A program made the translations under genes and the position numbers. From positions 1 to 64,000 of the forward strand of contig JASANC010004154.1 in assembly GCA_030248135.1 (NCBI GenBank): a stretch of DNA of 64,000 bases, in the 5' to 3' direction. This document shows positions 33,632 through 45,700 of the stretch, piece by piece. The notes below the pieces were generated by a model. The model had not been told where the DNA came from and made no database searches. It saw only the letters and a list, made by a program, of their open reading frames with translations. How positions within the stretch are numbered: the first letter of the stretch is position 1; every line of letters starts with the position of its first letter. Source of the stretch: Theristus sp. LFF4_11. Taxonomy: Eukaryota > Nematoda > Chromadorea > Monhysterida > Xyalidae.

Positions 33632-34490
33632 ATTTTTATGCATAATTTTTTAAATGTTTGCATAGTTTTTTAAAAATCTTTGTTTTTTAACAAAAAAAGA
33701 TACCGGTTTCTCTTTCTAAAAAACCAATTTTCGTGTTTTTCTGAAAATCTGGTCAGTCGGTTCGGCTTGGTGGATGGGCGAAAATTTCGTTTTATACTGT
33801 TATATGTTTGCTTATTGAAGTTCTCGGTGTGTTGGAATGACAATATGTCGAGTTTTTTCTCACTGCTACCGTTCTTCCTTTAATCTGCGTTTTTCACTTT
33901 CTCTTTTTTTGATAATTGCGCTTATACTTTGGTTGAGTTTCGATCAAAACATTGCCGGAAAATGTCTTCGCAGTTTTTTATCAATCCAAAATATCTAAGT
34001 CTCAGGCTGCGCTTTTTTGTTGTTTTCTGTTTGTTTACATTTTCGTTGTTATTGTCTTACATTACAATCTGTCTGGTGTGATCAATGATCATTATTACAT
34101 CTTGTCTTCGTCATACTGTCCACTGCCAGTCATTCTAATGTCAGCAAGTCACACTGAGAGAACAAAAATGCTATCGACAAATTTGGGGTCCAGGAATGAC
34201 AACGACCGTGTTCAAACTACAAAAGCATTCACATTGCACACCTGCCTTCAAGTAAACAACACGGGCGGTTATACCATTTTAATTCTGCCAAATCCGAAAT
34301 TGTGACACCTGCGCAAATTGTTTTTGCTTGTTCGGACAAAAAGCAATGCAAATTTTCCGCATAAAATGGACGAGTTTATGCAGTATCACCCAGTTCTCAA
34401 AAAAGCTGTCCCAAAGACCCTTTCCGTCCGCGTGCTCTGAACTGAACGTCCACAAAATTCACCCCCCCCCCTTTCGAATTGAACCACAGC
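33632..34490. other. Intergenic
   Basis: T-rich, probably 3' UTR of the upstream gene and promoter of the small secreted protein gene. No exon or repeat was recognised. Confidence 0.5.
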
Positions 34491-35041
34491 ATGCAAGTGA
34501 AAACTGTACTGATCGTGTTCGTTCTTTGCACGATGGCATTGATTGCGGTGCATGCGTCAAGCTCTGAAGAACCAGGTAGTGCAGGTTGATTTGATCTGCG
34601 TAATTTTTGCAGGTGACGGTTTTTTCGATAGACAAACGGTCGAGTCAGGTTCTACTAAAGGGGCATTCATGAAGCAGTATGTAGTGACCGCTCAGCTATT
34701 TTTTAGCACAGCTACGCGTCACTAAATACTTTAAATACTGACCGAACCACGCTGGGTCCACCGAGCGCGCACATACTGCAGAATGCGCCTCCGTTTGGTG
34801 TTCCCATTGAAACTCAATCACCATCATACCGGAATGTAACTGTGCTGCGCAAAAGTTCGCCTGTAACTTTCCGAGAAAACCACGTTTGCTTTGTCCAACT
34901 GCAGAAGGCTGCATGACCGCCGACGGGACGCTATTGAACTTTGGAGAAGAGAAAATCACGGACGGCTTGCGTGAGTTCTGCGACGAGGACGGGCTCGTCA
35001 CGAACTGGCTGTCGGCGGAAGATGGGGAACTCGAGAACTGA
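34491..35041 (+). CDS. Small secreted protein, two exons
   Basis: Exons 34491-34575 and 34905-35041 join G|AA in phase and encode 73 residues. The N-terminus (MQVKTVLIVFVLCTMALIAV followed by HASSSEE) is a classic signal peptide with likely cleavage near HA-SS. The mature part is about 50 residues, acidic, with two cysteines (EGCMTADG and REFCDEDG) that could form one disulfide, and contains no second membrane segment. The donor is GTAGTG and the acceptor ACTGCAG. The intron carries a hairpin MITE. No family is recognised. A small secreted acidic protein could be a neuropeptide-like, immune or effector-type product; nothing here decides between them. Confidence 0.6.
34657..34735. repeat. Hairpin MITE, second copy
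   Basis: It shares GGCATTCATGAAGCAGTATG, TAGTGACCGC and CTACGCGTCACTAAAT with the copy at 12987-13062. It lies in the intron of the small secreted protein gene. The stretch 35042-35336 downstream holds nothing recognisable. Confidence 0.5.
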
Positions 35042-35336
35042 GAGCGAAGGGCAAGAAAAAGACAGCTAACACGCACGTCACTATGACAAAACTGTGCAAA
35101 GTAACCGCTGAAAAACATTGTTTTCTATTATTGTGTCAATTAAAAAAACTGTAAAAAACACTGATTGCTAGGCAACCTCCCTGCTACTGTTGTCAACTTC
35201 TGTGGCCCACATCAGAAATAAAATGAATCTTTTTAATTTTGCGCTCAAACTATTGAATAAGGCACTAAGAGCGAACCAATTTCTTCAATCGACGAAACGT
35301 TCAAACATCAAGCGGAAATAATCAAATATTGCAGTT

Positions 35337-38300
35337 TCAAGCTTCTGATGTCTCATTTTCGGTGCTATTACTCTGCTTGTTCGCAATATCCACCGGCCCC
35401 TCAATACTGCTGAGTAGCAGCGTTTTGTTCGCCTGCAGAATTGCGTCCAAAAAGTCGATATCTTCCGTGCGTTTGTCTAGCTCTTTATAGGGCGTCCAGC
35501 TTTGGTCAGCCTCCAGTCGATAGGCGCCACGAAACGAGTGCGGACAATTGGGGCCCCATTCCTGAAAATCACTAAAAGAACGTGTTGATGGGAAACGTGC
35601 ATTGAAAACACCGTATCAGATATTCAGAAATGACGCAGTGACAATCGCTGCATGCCACCAGACCTGTGCACAAGCATAGGTGCACGGTACACCTCAATTT
35701 CACTCAGTGCCGCGATTTCTTAAATGGTGTCCCTGAAACTGAAGCAAATTCCCTCAATTCGATTCGAAGTAACTGAAAGATTTGAGGTACAACAGTGCGG
35801 CTTGCGGGACGATTTGAGAGCCAGCTTACGTTTGTGGCGTACCACACCGCCACTCGCACGGGTCTACTGCGCGCTCACAGACACACAAAAATGTGATCTA
35901 CGCAAACTGCATCCTCTACATCACGACTAGGGTTGGCACAGGAAAAAAACGGTTTCTTTTCCGTTTTAAAACCGTTTTTTTCAGTTTTTTTTCCTGAAAA
36001 AATAAAGAACCGGTTTTTTACCTTAAAAATTTTCAAACTTCGTGGTCAAAAAAATCACAATTCTTCGTTTGACTGATAAAATGTAAAATTATATTTTTGA
36101 AAAAACGGTGCAGTGAACTGTGTCGAACTGAACTGGTGAAGCATCATTTTGCAGAAGCTTTTGTGGCAAGGATCAAGTGAAATACGATGAAGACAAGGTG
36201 ACTGCTAAACTAAGTGCATATGCAGACTGACTGACGATGTTGTCGATTTGCAAAGGGTAACTGATGAAATGTTATTTTTCGAACGCAATCCGCTACCGGT
36301 TTCACTTTGCAGTTCTGCAAATCTCGCCCCCTAATCGGGGTCAGCTTAGAGATGTAAGGGTAAAAAAAAATTTTTTTTAAATTTTTTTTAAAAAAGTAAA
36401 AAAAATGAGCATTTTTTTAGTTTTTTTATTAAAAATTTTTGAAATTTTTTCTTTAATCTGCCCTGAAAATGCCGTTTTTGGCATAATTTTTCGAAAGTTC
36501 AACAAAAATTTTCTTTGACTTTACCTTGTCACTTAGTCTTCAACGCTGCAGGTGGTATTCTGGATTGATTTATCGACTGTTTTCAGCCTTGGTGAGTGAT
36601 GATCGACTCGCGCATTGAAGTACTTGAGCGTCGCAAAGGCTAGTTCAACAAATTCCGATGCCGCTAAGGTGAGATAGAAGCAGAGAACTCACATTTACGC
36701 ATCGTTTTTCAGGATCTCGAAAGGTCGAAATTGCACTGTCTGCCACTGCAAGCGTAACTTCGTTGGTTGCTCGTTGCTGTTTCGCCTCGTGTCGTCAGCA
36801 TGATCACACCGGTTTGTTGTTGAACTTGTTTCCGTGTTATTTGAGGTGAATTGAGAGGCAAAACACGAGACGTGATGTCGTCGGTGGGAAAATGGGGTCG
36901 CCGAAACCAAGTCTGAAATTTTCACCCTCCTCCCATATGAGTGGGGGTCATATGGTAAGTCGGTGGCTCCTCAGATGGTGATATGGCTGTAGGAGAACTG
37001 AGGGAAGGAGAACTGAGCACGGAGAACTGAGGGAAGGAGAACTGGTCACGCGGAAAACTGAGTCCTACGCATGCGCCCTCAGCGGAGGACTGAGTCCCAC
37101 ATGTTTTTCTGGTTACATGTGAGTTTTTCTTCATTACCGTTGTTCAGCTTTGGTTTATTTAGAATTTTAAACCAAGAAGGCCTTGGTTAAAAAAATCAAC
37201 ACGTTTCCCGTTCCAGGAAAACAAGCAAATGTCGATTAATCCGCGGGTGCACCTTGCTGTTAACAAAATCGCAAACATTTTTTACCCGGGCCGTAGGCAC
37301 GGGTCAACTGCTAGTAATTAAAAATAAAAGGATTTGTTTGTTATTAATAATAAATAGGTATAGGGACAGGGAACAAGGCAAAAACGCATTTGGTGATCAG
37401 TTCTCCGGGGCCTCAGTCCTCCTTCCCTCAGTTCTCCGCCCGCGCGTGTAAGCTGTGACCAGTCCTCCGGGCCTCAGTCCTCCTTCCCTCAGTTCTCCGC
37501 CACCCGGTGATATTCGGACTCCCTGAAAAATTCTGAACAACTTTCATTTAAAAAAAATTAAAAAAAAATTTTTTAAAGAAAAAAAATAGAATTTTTTTTC
37601 TTGACATCTCTAGGTCAGCTATCCGGTCTCCTTGCAACCGTCCCTCACCGCTCCCCACACCTACACGGTCACTGCCCAGTCTTTGTTTTCAATTTATTGA
37701 ACGTGCTGCCCTGGAAACCAATAAAAGCGAAATTGGTTTGATTTGAAACAAAAATTGGGTAGCATTGGGTGGCAAATTGGGTCGGTTGTATGCCCGAAAA
37801 CAGCATTTTACGCTGCTCAAAATCACTAATTTTAATGTATTTCCTATTTTGAGTTCAAGATGCCAAGTTCTGGAAAGTTTAGGAGCTGGGAAGCATTCGG
37901 GTTTTTATGGTTTTAAAACGGTTTTAAAACGGAAAAGAAACCGGTTTTTTTCCTGGCAATATAAAAAACCGGTTTTTTACCAACCCTAATCACGACATTC
38001 AATCAATGCAGCGAATCAGCGAATTGCGCACGAAAAAAGATAAACCACCCACCAAGAAAGACGTAAAGAAGAGAAACGTAAAATACAAAAGTAGTTTTTA
38101 AAAAATTCAAAAAAAAACCAAAATAACAATTCAATTCAATTCAAAAAAGTTGAAATAAATTAATACAAAAAACTGCGATTGTGCCGCCCGACCCACTTCC
38201 GGCGAAATCATCGACCAGAAATGCTGGCCGGAGGCGCGCGCATACAAATGGTAGACGGTGCTCGGGCGTTTCACGAAGTTGCACGCGGCGTGGTGCAGTA

Positions 38301-38963
38301 TTTGGTCGCGTTTCGCCTCGGCGAGCACCCGCTGCGCCTGTTGCTGCAGTTGGCGCATCTGCTCGGCGATGACGCCCAGGCGGCCGTGTGCGCGCGCTCG
38401 CACGAACTCGTCCGACTGCAAGCAGGGCGCTCAAATACAGTCGAACTCTAAATTAGGTCTGTACATTTTTTTGACAAAATGTCATTGTCTGGAACACCGC
38501 ATCGCATACTGTCTTTCTTGCGCAAATTGTTTTCAGCACACAACAAACACACCAGAGCATAGGGAATCAGCTGATTGGTTCGTGGTCACGCTTTCTATGC
38601 ATGCTTTCTGTGCAGAACGCGTGACCACCAACCAATCAGCTGATTCCCTATAATTTAGAGTTCGACTGCAGACGAAATCAATCATGTTGATCGTGGTTCT
38701 CTGTCAGAGTTTCAACAGGTGCAGTCTACACAGATTATATGCAATCAGCTGATTGAGCGGAGATCACGTGATGCATCCAAAGGCAGCATTGTGGAGGCGG
38801 CGTCCAAGAAACTGATTCTGCAAACCAAACTGACACCCAACCGCTTGTATCTGTCGTGCCAGTTCCACCAAGTCCTGCGCGTCTGAGCATTTCGTTGTTC
38901 GATATGGATCGACCAATTGGAGGCCGGACGGATTTGAGCTGGATTCGACTAGATTTACGGTCA
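35337..38963 (-). CDS. C1orf50: C1orf50/DUF2452 family protein
   Basis: Three minus-strand exons join in phase: 38963-38842, 38415-38197 and 35561-35337 (stop at 35337-35339). The product contains the family blocks [73 protein letters not shown] and [17 protein letters not shown]2452 proteins are small and conserved across animals, and I know of no firm biochemical role. The first exon starts with a split codon, so the N-terminus lies upstream; a Ser/Pro-rich frame ending at 39266 with donor GTGATC has the right phase, but I see no initiator there. The 2.6-kb last intron contains a stack of nested transposons. Confidence 0.85.
36985..37505. mobile_element. Element C nested in A2
   Basis: Its termini carry GGAGAACTGAGGGAAGG in inverted orientation and further degenerate GGAGAACTGAG copies. 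It is flanked by the 8-bp duplication GGTGATAT (36977-36984, 37506-37513), and the uninterrupted sequence is seen in A1 at about 2124-2140. It has no coding content. An 8-bp duplication fits hAT or P-type elements. Confidence 0.75.
37285..37314 (+). mobile_element. Helitron 3' end inside element C
   Basis: A GC hairpin (CCGGGCCGTAGGCACGG) followed by GTCAACTGCTAG and then T matches the tail of the Helitron at 17760. The 5' end was not located within C. Confidence 0.6.
38438..38668. repeat. MITE of the CAGTCGAAC family with internal insertion
   Basis: It runs from CAGTCGAACTCTAAATTA to ATTTAGAGTTCGACTG; extra sequence at about 38455-38560 interrupts the left arm. It abuts the upstream side of a C1orf50 exon. 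Confidence 0.65.
38722..38776. repeat. Partial MITE of the CAGTCGAAC family
   Basis: Only the left end (CAGTCTACACAGATTATATG) and a CACGTGATGCAT box remain. Confidence 0.45.
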
Positions 38964-40017
38964 CTGAAAGAAATCAGTCATGACACGAGTGTTAAGTCCT
39001 AGCCGGAAGGCAATAAAACAGTGCGAGCGAAAACAAACGCTGATAAATGCGATATTATTTAGAAATGCGCACCATTGCACGGTCGAATGCGTGCGTGTTT
39101 TCCTGTGCAACATTCCTGCGTTGCAGCAGTGTTATAACACAGCACACAGTCTTCAGACAAGGACTTGCCAAGAGACGACAACCAACCAACCAGGCGTTGC
39201 GCTGTGCTTCTTCGGTCGTACGGATACGATCCCATTGGCGTTGGCCGATGCCGGCCACGGATCACCGCTTGTTGACTCCGGCGTGGACTCCAGTTTTGTT
39301 ATGGCAAACGTGTCGTCTCAATTGAAAGGAACGTTGAAAGCGCTGTTTTTGTGACTATGAAAATTGTCAGTTTCTAAACTACACCTGTCATCAAAACTAG
39401 AAAAACGTGACCCTTGTACATGCTACGAAGGAATCAATAAAACCGCGAAAATGTGTTGTAACTGCACTGATAAACAAAACAACTCGGTTTGCTATTCCTT
39501 TTTTAATGGAAATAACCGCACTATAAATTTGTGTTCTGATTTGGAAAATGATGATCACAAAATAAGGTAAGCAGCAAACCAAAACTTCACCGCTCTGTAA
39601 AATGTTACACAGAAGAACTCTCACAACAAAAAGTCCATCGTCCAGGTACATACATTTTTAAAAGTTTATCATTTCACCAACTCACGCGAGATTCCAAAGC
39701 ACTGTTCCATTTACAAAACCTTCAATAAAACAAACATTTTAAAATCAAATCAACACAACGGCGAACGGAGCAAAACAAATAAATTACTAGGGTTCAAACT
39801 CAGGCAGAGGGAGAAAGCAAAATGACAAGAGGACAATAAATATTGGAGACAAGATTCATGAAAAAAACAATCAAAGAAATCTAGATAGAAGATTGTTCAA
39901 GTTTATGATTTGTTCATACTCGTAATACCGATAACACATAAGCAAGTAAGAAGTCATAAATCAGAGAGCCACTCCACGTTGACTGAGTTTCAATTTCAAA
40001 TTGTTGTGGTGGTTCGA
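38964..40017. other. Spacer between C1orf50 and the hAT element B2
   Basis: It should contain the missing 5' end of the C1orf50 gene on the minus strand (Ser/Pro-rich frame about 39330-39266). On the plus strand it contains the isolated Cys-rich candidate exon listed separately. No terminal repeats were recognised. Confidence 0.4.
39371..39567 (+). CDS. Candidate isolated exon encoding a Cys-rich glycosylated segment
   Basis: An ATTGTCAG acceptor precedes and a GTAAGC donor follows an open frame with eight or more cysteines and four N-glycosylation sequons (NKT, NCT, NNS, NRT) in about 45 residues (core DPCTCYEGINK, MCCNCTD, SVCYSFF, LCSDLEND). Such density looks like an extracellular domain. 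No partner exon was found on either side and the family is not recognised. It may be a remnant of a gene broken by repeats. Confidence 0.3.
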
Positions 40018-40300
40018 TAGGGTTGGCACAGGAAAAAAACCGGTTTCTTTTCCGTTTTAAAACCGTTTTTTTCAGTTTTTTTCTGAAAAAATAAAAAACC
40101 GGTTTTAAACCTTAAAATTTTTCAAACTTCGCGGTGAAAAATCACAATTCTTCGTTTGATTGATAAAATGTAAAATTATATTTTTGAAAAAACAGTGCAG
40201 TGAACTGTGTCGAACTGAACTGGTGAAGCATCAGAAGCTTTTGTGGCAAGGGTCAAGTGAAATACGATGAAGACAAGGTGACTGCTAAACTAAGTGCATA

Positions 40301-40706
40301 CCGTATTACCTCTAATAAACCCCCATGGGGGTTTATTTCTTCAGCGACTTCTGGGGGTGGGGGTTTATTTTTGGGGGGGGCTTTATTTTTGGGGGGGTTT
40401 ATTTGGAAACCATTTTTAGGGGTGGGCAAAATGGCAAAAATACCTTCCATGGCAGGAAGGAAGTCGCAGAAACTTCTACTCTACATAGAAATTTCCTTTT
40501 ACAACAGCCTTTTGTAATGAAATTACCATTAACTCATCCACTTGGGGCCTTTGGTAGCACAATTTCATCATTTTCACTGCAACCAGCCACTGAATTCGCT
40601 GGGTATGTGTTTCAAACAGGTTTCAATAATCCCCCATGGGGGATTATTTTTGGGGGGGATTATTTGGAAACTTGTCGAGGGGGGGGGTTTAATAGAGGTA
40701 ATACGG
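40301..40706. mobile_element. TA-flanked G-rich MITE inside B2
   Basis: The ends CCGTATTACCTCTAATAAAC and AATAGAGGTAATACGG are inverted with TA on both sides (40299-40300, 40707-40708). Copy B1 shows the empty site GTGCATATGCAG at about 36220. The interior has repeated GGGGGTTTATTT runs. It is a Tc1/mariner-type MITE. Confidence 0.8.
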
Positions 40707-40746
40707 TATGCAGACTAACTGACGATGTTGTCGATTTGCAACGGGT

Positions 40747-40751
40747 AACTG
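40747..40751. repeat. 5-bp target site duplication, left
   Basis: AACTG abuts the left LTR; the same five bases follow the right LTR at 60422-60426. The pre-insertion site in related copy B1 reads GGGTAACTGATG at about 36258. Confidence 0.85.
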
Positions 40752-41575
40752 TGTCGTGAAAACGACGGGACCGAGAGATTTGTAATCCGAATACAGGAGA
40801 AATATGTTCCTGTATTACCATCGAATTACAAATCCACAGGGTGACGCTTTCGTAACACGATGCACAACGCTGGCAAAGTTCACCGTGGCTGCGTGAGATA
40901 AAGCAGCACGGTGAATACGCTTGAAGCCTCGTAGTGCATCAACAACAATGGTCTTTGAGAAAAACACTTGGGGTGTATTTTGCTCTTAGACCTTTAGAAA
41001 CCACTTTTTCCAGGGAAAATTAATGGGACTGAAAAAGGGGAATCTGACTTTGAATACATTTAGAGCGATTTCAAAAGAATTAGAAAGTCAGATTCTCCCA
41101 GTTTGGGAAATGCGGGGGCACTTTTTCTTTTTGGTGAACTTTAGGGCTGCGGTGGATTGCCGTTCTTCCGATCTCCCTTTTGTTAACCTTTCGTAAGCAA
41201 CCTTTTGAATTTGTGTTTTTGATTGTTATTCTTTCTCAACGTGAGAACTGCCGGGGCGAACGCGAATTCATTATTTCTCGGATTACTGTAATTTAGGCCT
41301 TTTTACCAGCTGGATTGACAAGAAATTTCATTCGCAACTTCATTCTCAATTTCTCTCTCAACCGTATTTTGTACTTGTTGTGCTATATACTTGTGTATTT
41401 TTGTGTTTACCTTGTATACTGACTTAGTGCTTCGACGCCAAGTCGGTGTTATTACCCAGTGTCTTATCGTACCATAACTCGGACTTAAACGTCCTTTTTG
41501 TAATATCAACGCTGATTCCTAGTCGTGATCTGTGACTGATATTAAAGCGGCCACAGGCAGTCAGAGTTCACGACA
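40752..41575 (+). repeat. 5' LTR
   Basis: 824 bp, TG...CA ends. An inverted pair around ATTTGTAAT/ATTACAAAT (about 40777-40840) can form a hairpin. A TATA-like CTATATAC lies at 41383, and the recurrent motif GGTGTTATTACCCAGTGT lies at about 41445-41462. A clear AATAAA was not seen; ATTAAA occurs near 41541. Confidence 0.93.
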
Positions 41576-42728
41576 AGTGGTGACCACGCTGGGAGACAAC
41601 GCATTGTCTCCTGATTAGTTTTCTTTGTCTTGTTGTTTTGTTTTTTCTGTTGTTCTAGTAATTATATCCACGTCTGCTACGTTTGTTAATTTCATTAGAA
41701 CATAATTCGCATTTTAAGTGACTTGTTATATAATCTTCATACAGTTGTCTCTTCACAGTGTAGACAGAACGACAAGTATTCCGCATCGAGCGTCAAGTAA
41801 GTGTTAGCCTGTTAAGCCTGGTAGTTAGTAAGTAAGCCTGTTAAGTATCAGGTGTACCGTAGTTTATATCAAGCCTTGCACACATCCGGCTTTGAATCTA
41901 CAATACTTTTGCTCTTTTTGTTCACGCCAGTACACAACGGTTGAGCTCACCCGTCTGCTTGAATATAAAATATCTGGATTTCCTACTGCACCGATCATTG
42001 TTTGTTCATTTTTTCTGATACAAGCATCTCCGCTCTAGTGCTTTCTTACACTTACGGTATCTGTGATATTGTAAATATTTTGCGATTTGGATTTCTATAA
42101 AAGATTTTTAAATTTGCAAATCTATATAATTTTGTCATTCATCTCTTTGGTCATTTGAAACTGAGAACCTATCTGTTTTACTCTCTTAAATCTGATTTGC
42201 ACCTGATTGTCTTCTTAAATCAGCAACCTTTTCATCTTACTTTTTAATCCTTTGGACGGTAACAGCCGGGTTTTTTCGGTCTTGCATTTGCCGCTCCTGT
42301 GTCTCTCTCTAGTCTGCACCCGCGAAATTGCTCATCTAACCTTTTATTTATTTATCAAATAAATTATTGATATTATTTATTTATTATTTAAATCTTTATC
42401 AATTATATAATTAACCATATTTATTATTTATAAGTCTATTGATCTTGTTTATTTTGTCGCTTTTTGCTGGAACTGCGTATTCCTTTCTAATATTGCAACA
42501 GCGCGCATAGGCAACCAAGACGAATTAAATTTTTTATCTATTATAGTCACCACTACAGCAGATTAACGACAACTGACAACCGGTGCACACGAAGGGCGAC
42601 TCGCGCGTGGCACTAACCAAACAGCAAGGCGTGAAGGTTCTGCTAGATCGATCTGGTGTTCCTCGAGCGAGTTTTTCTTGCTTTTTCTTTGTCGTTGAAT
42701 TTGAAGTTTGTGCAGTCAGCATTGAATC
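41576..42728 (+). promoter_or_regulatory. Leader of the LTR element with splice-site-like signals
   Basis: The 1.15-kb leader has a strong 5' splice consensus CAA|GTAAGT at 41797 and a second GTAAG near 41826. A TTTGTGCAG acceptor ends at 42715, 13 bases before the ORF1 ATG. A very A/T-rich patch lies at 42345-42435. Removal of 41797-42715 would shorten the leader; the same donor could serve ORF2. This is an inference from consensus sequences only. Confidence 0.4.
41578..41595 (+). other. Candidate primer binding site
   Basis: TGGTGACCACGCTGGGAG starts two bases after the LTR, where a tRNA primer site is expected, and begins with TGG to pair with a tRNA CCA end. I cannot assign the tRNA without a tRNA set from the host. 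Confidence 0.45.
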
Positions 42729-45700
42729 ATGAGTAAGCAGGATCAGTCAGGCTCAGGCAAAGGTCAGGGTGGATCAAAAGTAAAACCTGAGTCAGAAGAT
42801 TATTCTGATCAAGATAATGAGAGCGGTGAGACGCCAGGAATGCCTAGTTCGGCTAAGTACTCTCGAATGTACGGTAGAACTAGAAGGTACGCCATGACAT
42901 TCTTGAGAAACCGGGGCCATATTTCACCGCTGTCTTCTTTTGATCAGAGTAAGGAATCGATAGAAAGTTTTCTGGGAAAGTTGCTCAAAAGGGAAGAAAC
43001 TGCCTCTCGGAATGCTGAGTCTCTGACTTATTATTTCGATAAGTTGTCAACGATTGTGACAGAATGGGAGTGCTATCTCACAAAACTGGAAGAAGATAGC
43101 ACATGTTCCAAAGATTTGAAAAATGCCGAAATCGGCATTTATGAAAGGGCCAAAAAGGGGCTGGATGGACAATTAGGCTTTGAAGAAGTTTTTGCGCGTG
43201 TGACACGAGGCCTGCAAGAATGGCAACAACATTTGTCTACCATCCACACATTGCAGCAAACGTTGCACGCCGACAAAAACGACAGTCAGAGCCAAAGTGT
43301 TGCTGAGGCTGGTCACACTGGTAGTTCTAGTATTCCGGCTAATCTGCCAGGAAGTAGTGGAAAATTGGTTCCGGTTTCAGTTCCTTCAAGTTCTGATAAC
43401 CAAGCTGCATCTGAGGCTTTGACTTCGATGCGGTGGAATTACCCAGTTTCATGTCAAAACAACTATTTGCCAATGGCAACAAATTTGATTTCATCAACTG
43501 GTGTCACATCAACGTGTAACCAGATAGCTGGTTCACAAAACGACTTTCAGAGTCGAAGTCAACAATCTCAAGTTGCAGGAAATTTGGCAGCATCCGGTGT
43601 TATCATGTCCTCTAACATGGATACCTATAACTTTGCGCCAGTATCGACTGTCGATACATCCGCAGCACTTGTGCCATACCAAACGCAGGTGGTTCCAAAC
43701 AATTATCTGCTTTATGGTACAGACCCGATGGGCTATGGCACATCGGCCATGAACCAGCCGAATGTGATTGAAAGTGGACCTTTTTGGTCGTCCACTAATG
43801 ACAGACAACCATTCATGATGGAACAAGGGCCTTATTTCTTTAACTCGGCCACACCTGGTTCCTTTTTGCATGGTCAGCAGTTGCCTGTCAACTGTCACGT
43901 ACCAAATTTTTCGGTACCACCTCCACCGGTCACCGCCAGTACAATGGGATTCCATGGCGCCTTTTCGCCATCATTCCTGCCAACCACCGGCCAATCGTAT
44001 GTTCCATACAGAACTGGACATACGGCATTTCAAACGGGCAACCAAGCCGATCACGGCTTTCCTGGAATGGCAAGATCTGTTGGGGCTGGCGTACCGCCAA
44101 TGGAACAACGCTTTCAGAACATGAAGTTCCATGTTCCGTCAGTACGTCCTTGCACCTTCGACGGCACTGATGACATGGAATTCCCAGCTTTCTGGGACAT
44201 GTTCCTGGCAACGGTGGAAAGAAACCCGGAATTAAGTCCGGTCATAAAATTTTCCATCTTGCATGGATTACTGAAAGGCGATCCAAAACGTCTAATAATG
44301 GGACTACCCATAACAGACGCAAATTACGCGATCGCTCTGAATATTCTGTACAATCGGTACGGAAATAAACAAAGGATAAGGAACAAGATCCAACATGAAT
44401 TAGCAGGCATTCCGCCTGCCAAGTTGGATTTGAAGTCCTTGAACAAGACGCTCACTGCAATTCAAGCGTGCGTACTGAAGTTGTTGACTAGTCAACAACC
44501 TGCAAACCATTTTCTGATCGTAAAAGCGATTATGGAAAAATTTCCATCTGAAATAATAGAGCAGGTTTCAGCCACAAAACCGGTTAATGCCGAATGGCAA
44601 ACACACCCGTTGATTCACGCCTTAAGCGATGTCATTCGACGTCGCGAAGAGCTTGTTGACTTATCACTGGAGCGTGTTGAGGCCAACAAACGTTGGGCTA
44701 CTTATCGGCGTCAATGGGAACGACCGGAAAGAATTAGTAAACCAAAGACAGTGATTCGCGAACGCAAATCACCTTCACGTGAGCGATCAACTAGTTCAAG
44801 GCCAGCTAGTTCTCGCAATTCTAGCGCTCGTCGCTTTTCATCTCCTGGTATCTCCAGTGAAAATGAAGCGACTATTTTTGTGACTGAAACTGCTTCGCGA
44901 GAGAAATCTCCACAGCCAACCGGGAAAGTAAAAGAAAAATCAATAAAACCATCCACCACTAGGGTCGATAACAATGATTCTCAAAATAAAGGTTCCAATT
45001 CTAAAACATCGGCAACTAAATTAAAAGTAAAGACTGGCAAAGCTAAGCGGAAGCCGACCGGCACCAAGTTGCCTCGACCTTGCGCTTATTGTAGTGAAAA
45101 TCACCGTCACATTGACTGCAGAAAATATCAAACAGTTAAACAACGGTTAGCCCGATTAACGGAAACAAAACGTTGCCTTATCTGTTTGGAAACCGGTCAT
45201 ATGGCGTCCAAATGTACCGTACGCAATGTACGTGTCTGCAGTTTTTGCAAAGGCAAAAACCATCATATGAGTTTGTGTTTTCGTCACGAACGCATCAATA
45301 AAAGTAAAAGGGCAGATGATTCAGACAATTCAAAAATTTCTGTTTCTGCACCTTGCATATCTGATCAAAAATCATCATCAGATGATGACGTCACGAATCA
45401 GAGCGGCTCAGAATCAGACGACTCTAGCGCTTCGCATGAAATCAGTGAAAGTGCCGCAGCGTCTGAACAAGATCATGGCGAAACAGTTGCTACTGTCTGC
45501 AATGAACACGAAGCACAATTATTAACAGCTCAAGTGTTCCTTTGCTCTGAAAAATCCGCAAATAATTCAGTTGGAGCCACTGCTCTAATTGATAGTGGAT
45601 CATGTAGAACTTGGGTCACACCAGGGTTAGTTGAAGAACTAAACCTTGAGGTAACTGAATTTGGTAATTTGTCAGTCAGACCATTCCGAACGAAGAATAA

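Larger units (their letters stand above)
36347..37612. mobile_element. hAT-type element A2 nested in B1
   Basis: The ends TAGAGATGTAAGGG and TTGACATCTCTA are flanked by GGTCAGCT (36339-36346, 37613-37620). The empty site GGGGTCAGCTATCC is preserved in copy B2 near 60500, confirming the 8-bp duplication. The interior matches A1 (1204-2248) until 36984, where element C interrupts it. Confidence 0.85.
35928..37988. mobile_element. hAT-type element B1, carrying nested insertions
   Basis: The ends TAGGGTTGGCACAGG and TACCAACCCTA are inverted and flanked by a perfect 8-bp duplication ATCACGAC (35920-35927, 37989-37996). Sub-terminal sequence has repeated AAACCGGTTT-like palindromes. Without the insert at 36347-37612 it would be about 0.8 kb, and relative B2 around 40018-60885 shows the uninterrupted junction. 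No transposase is present. Confidence 0.8.
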
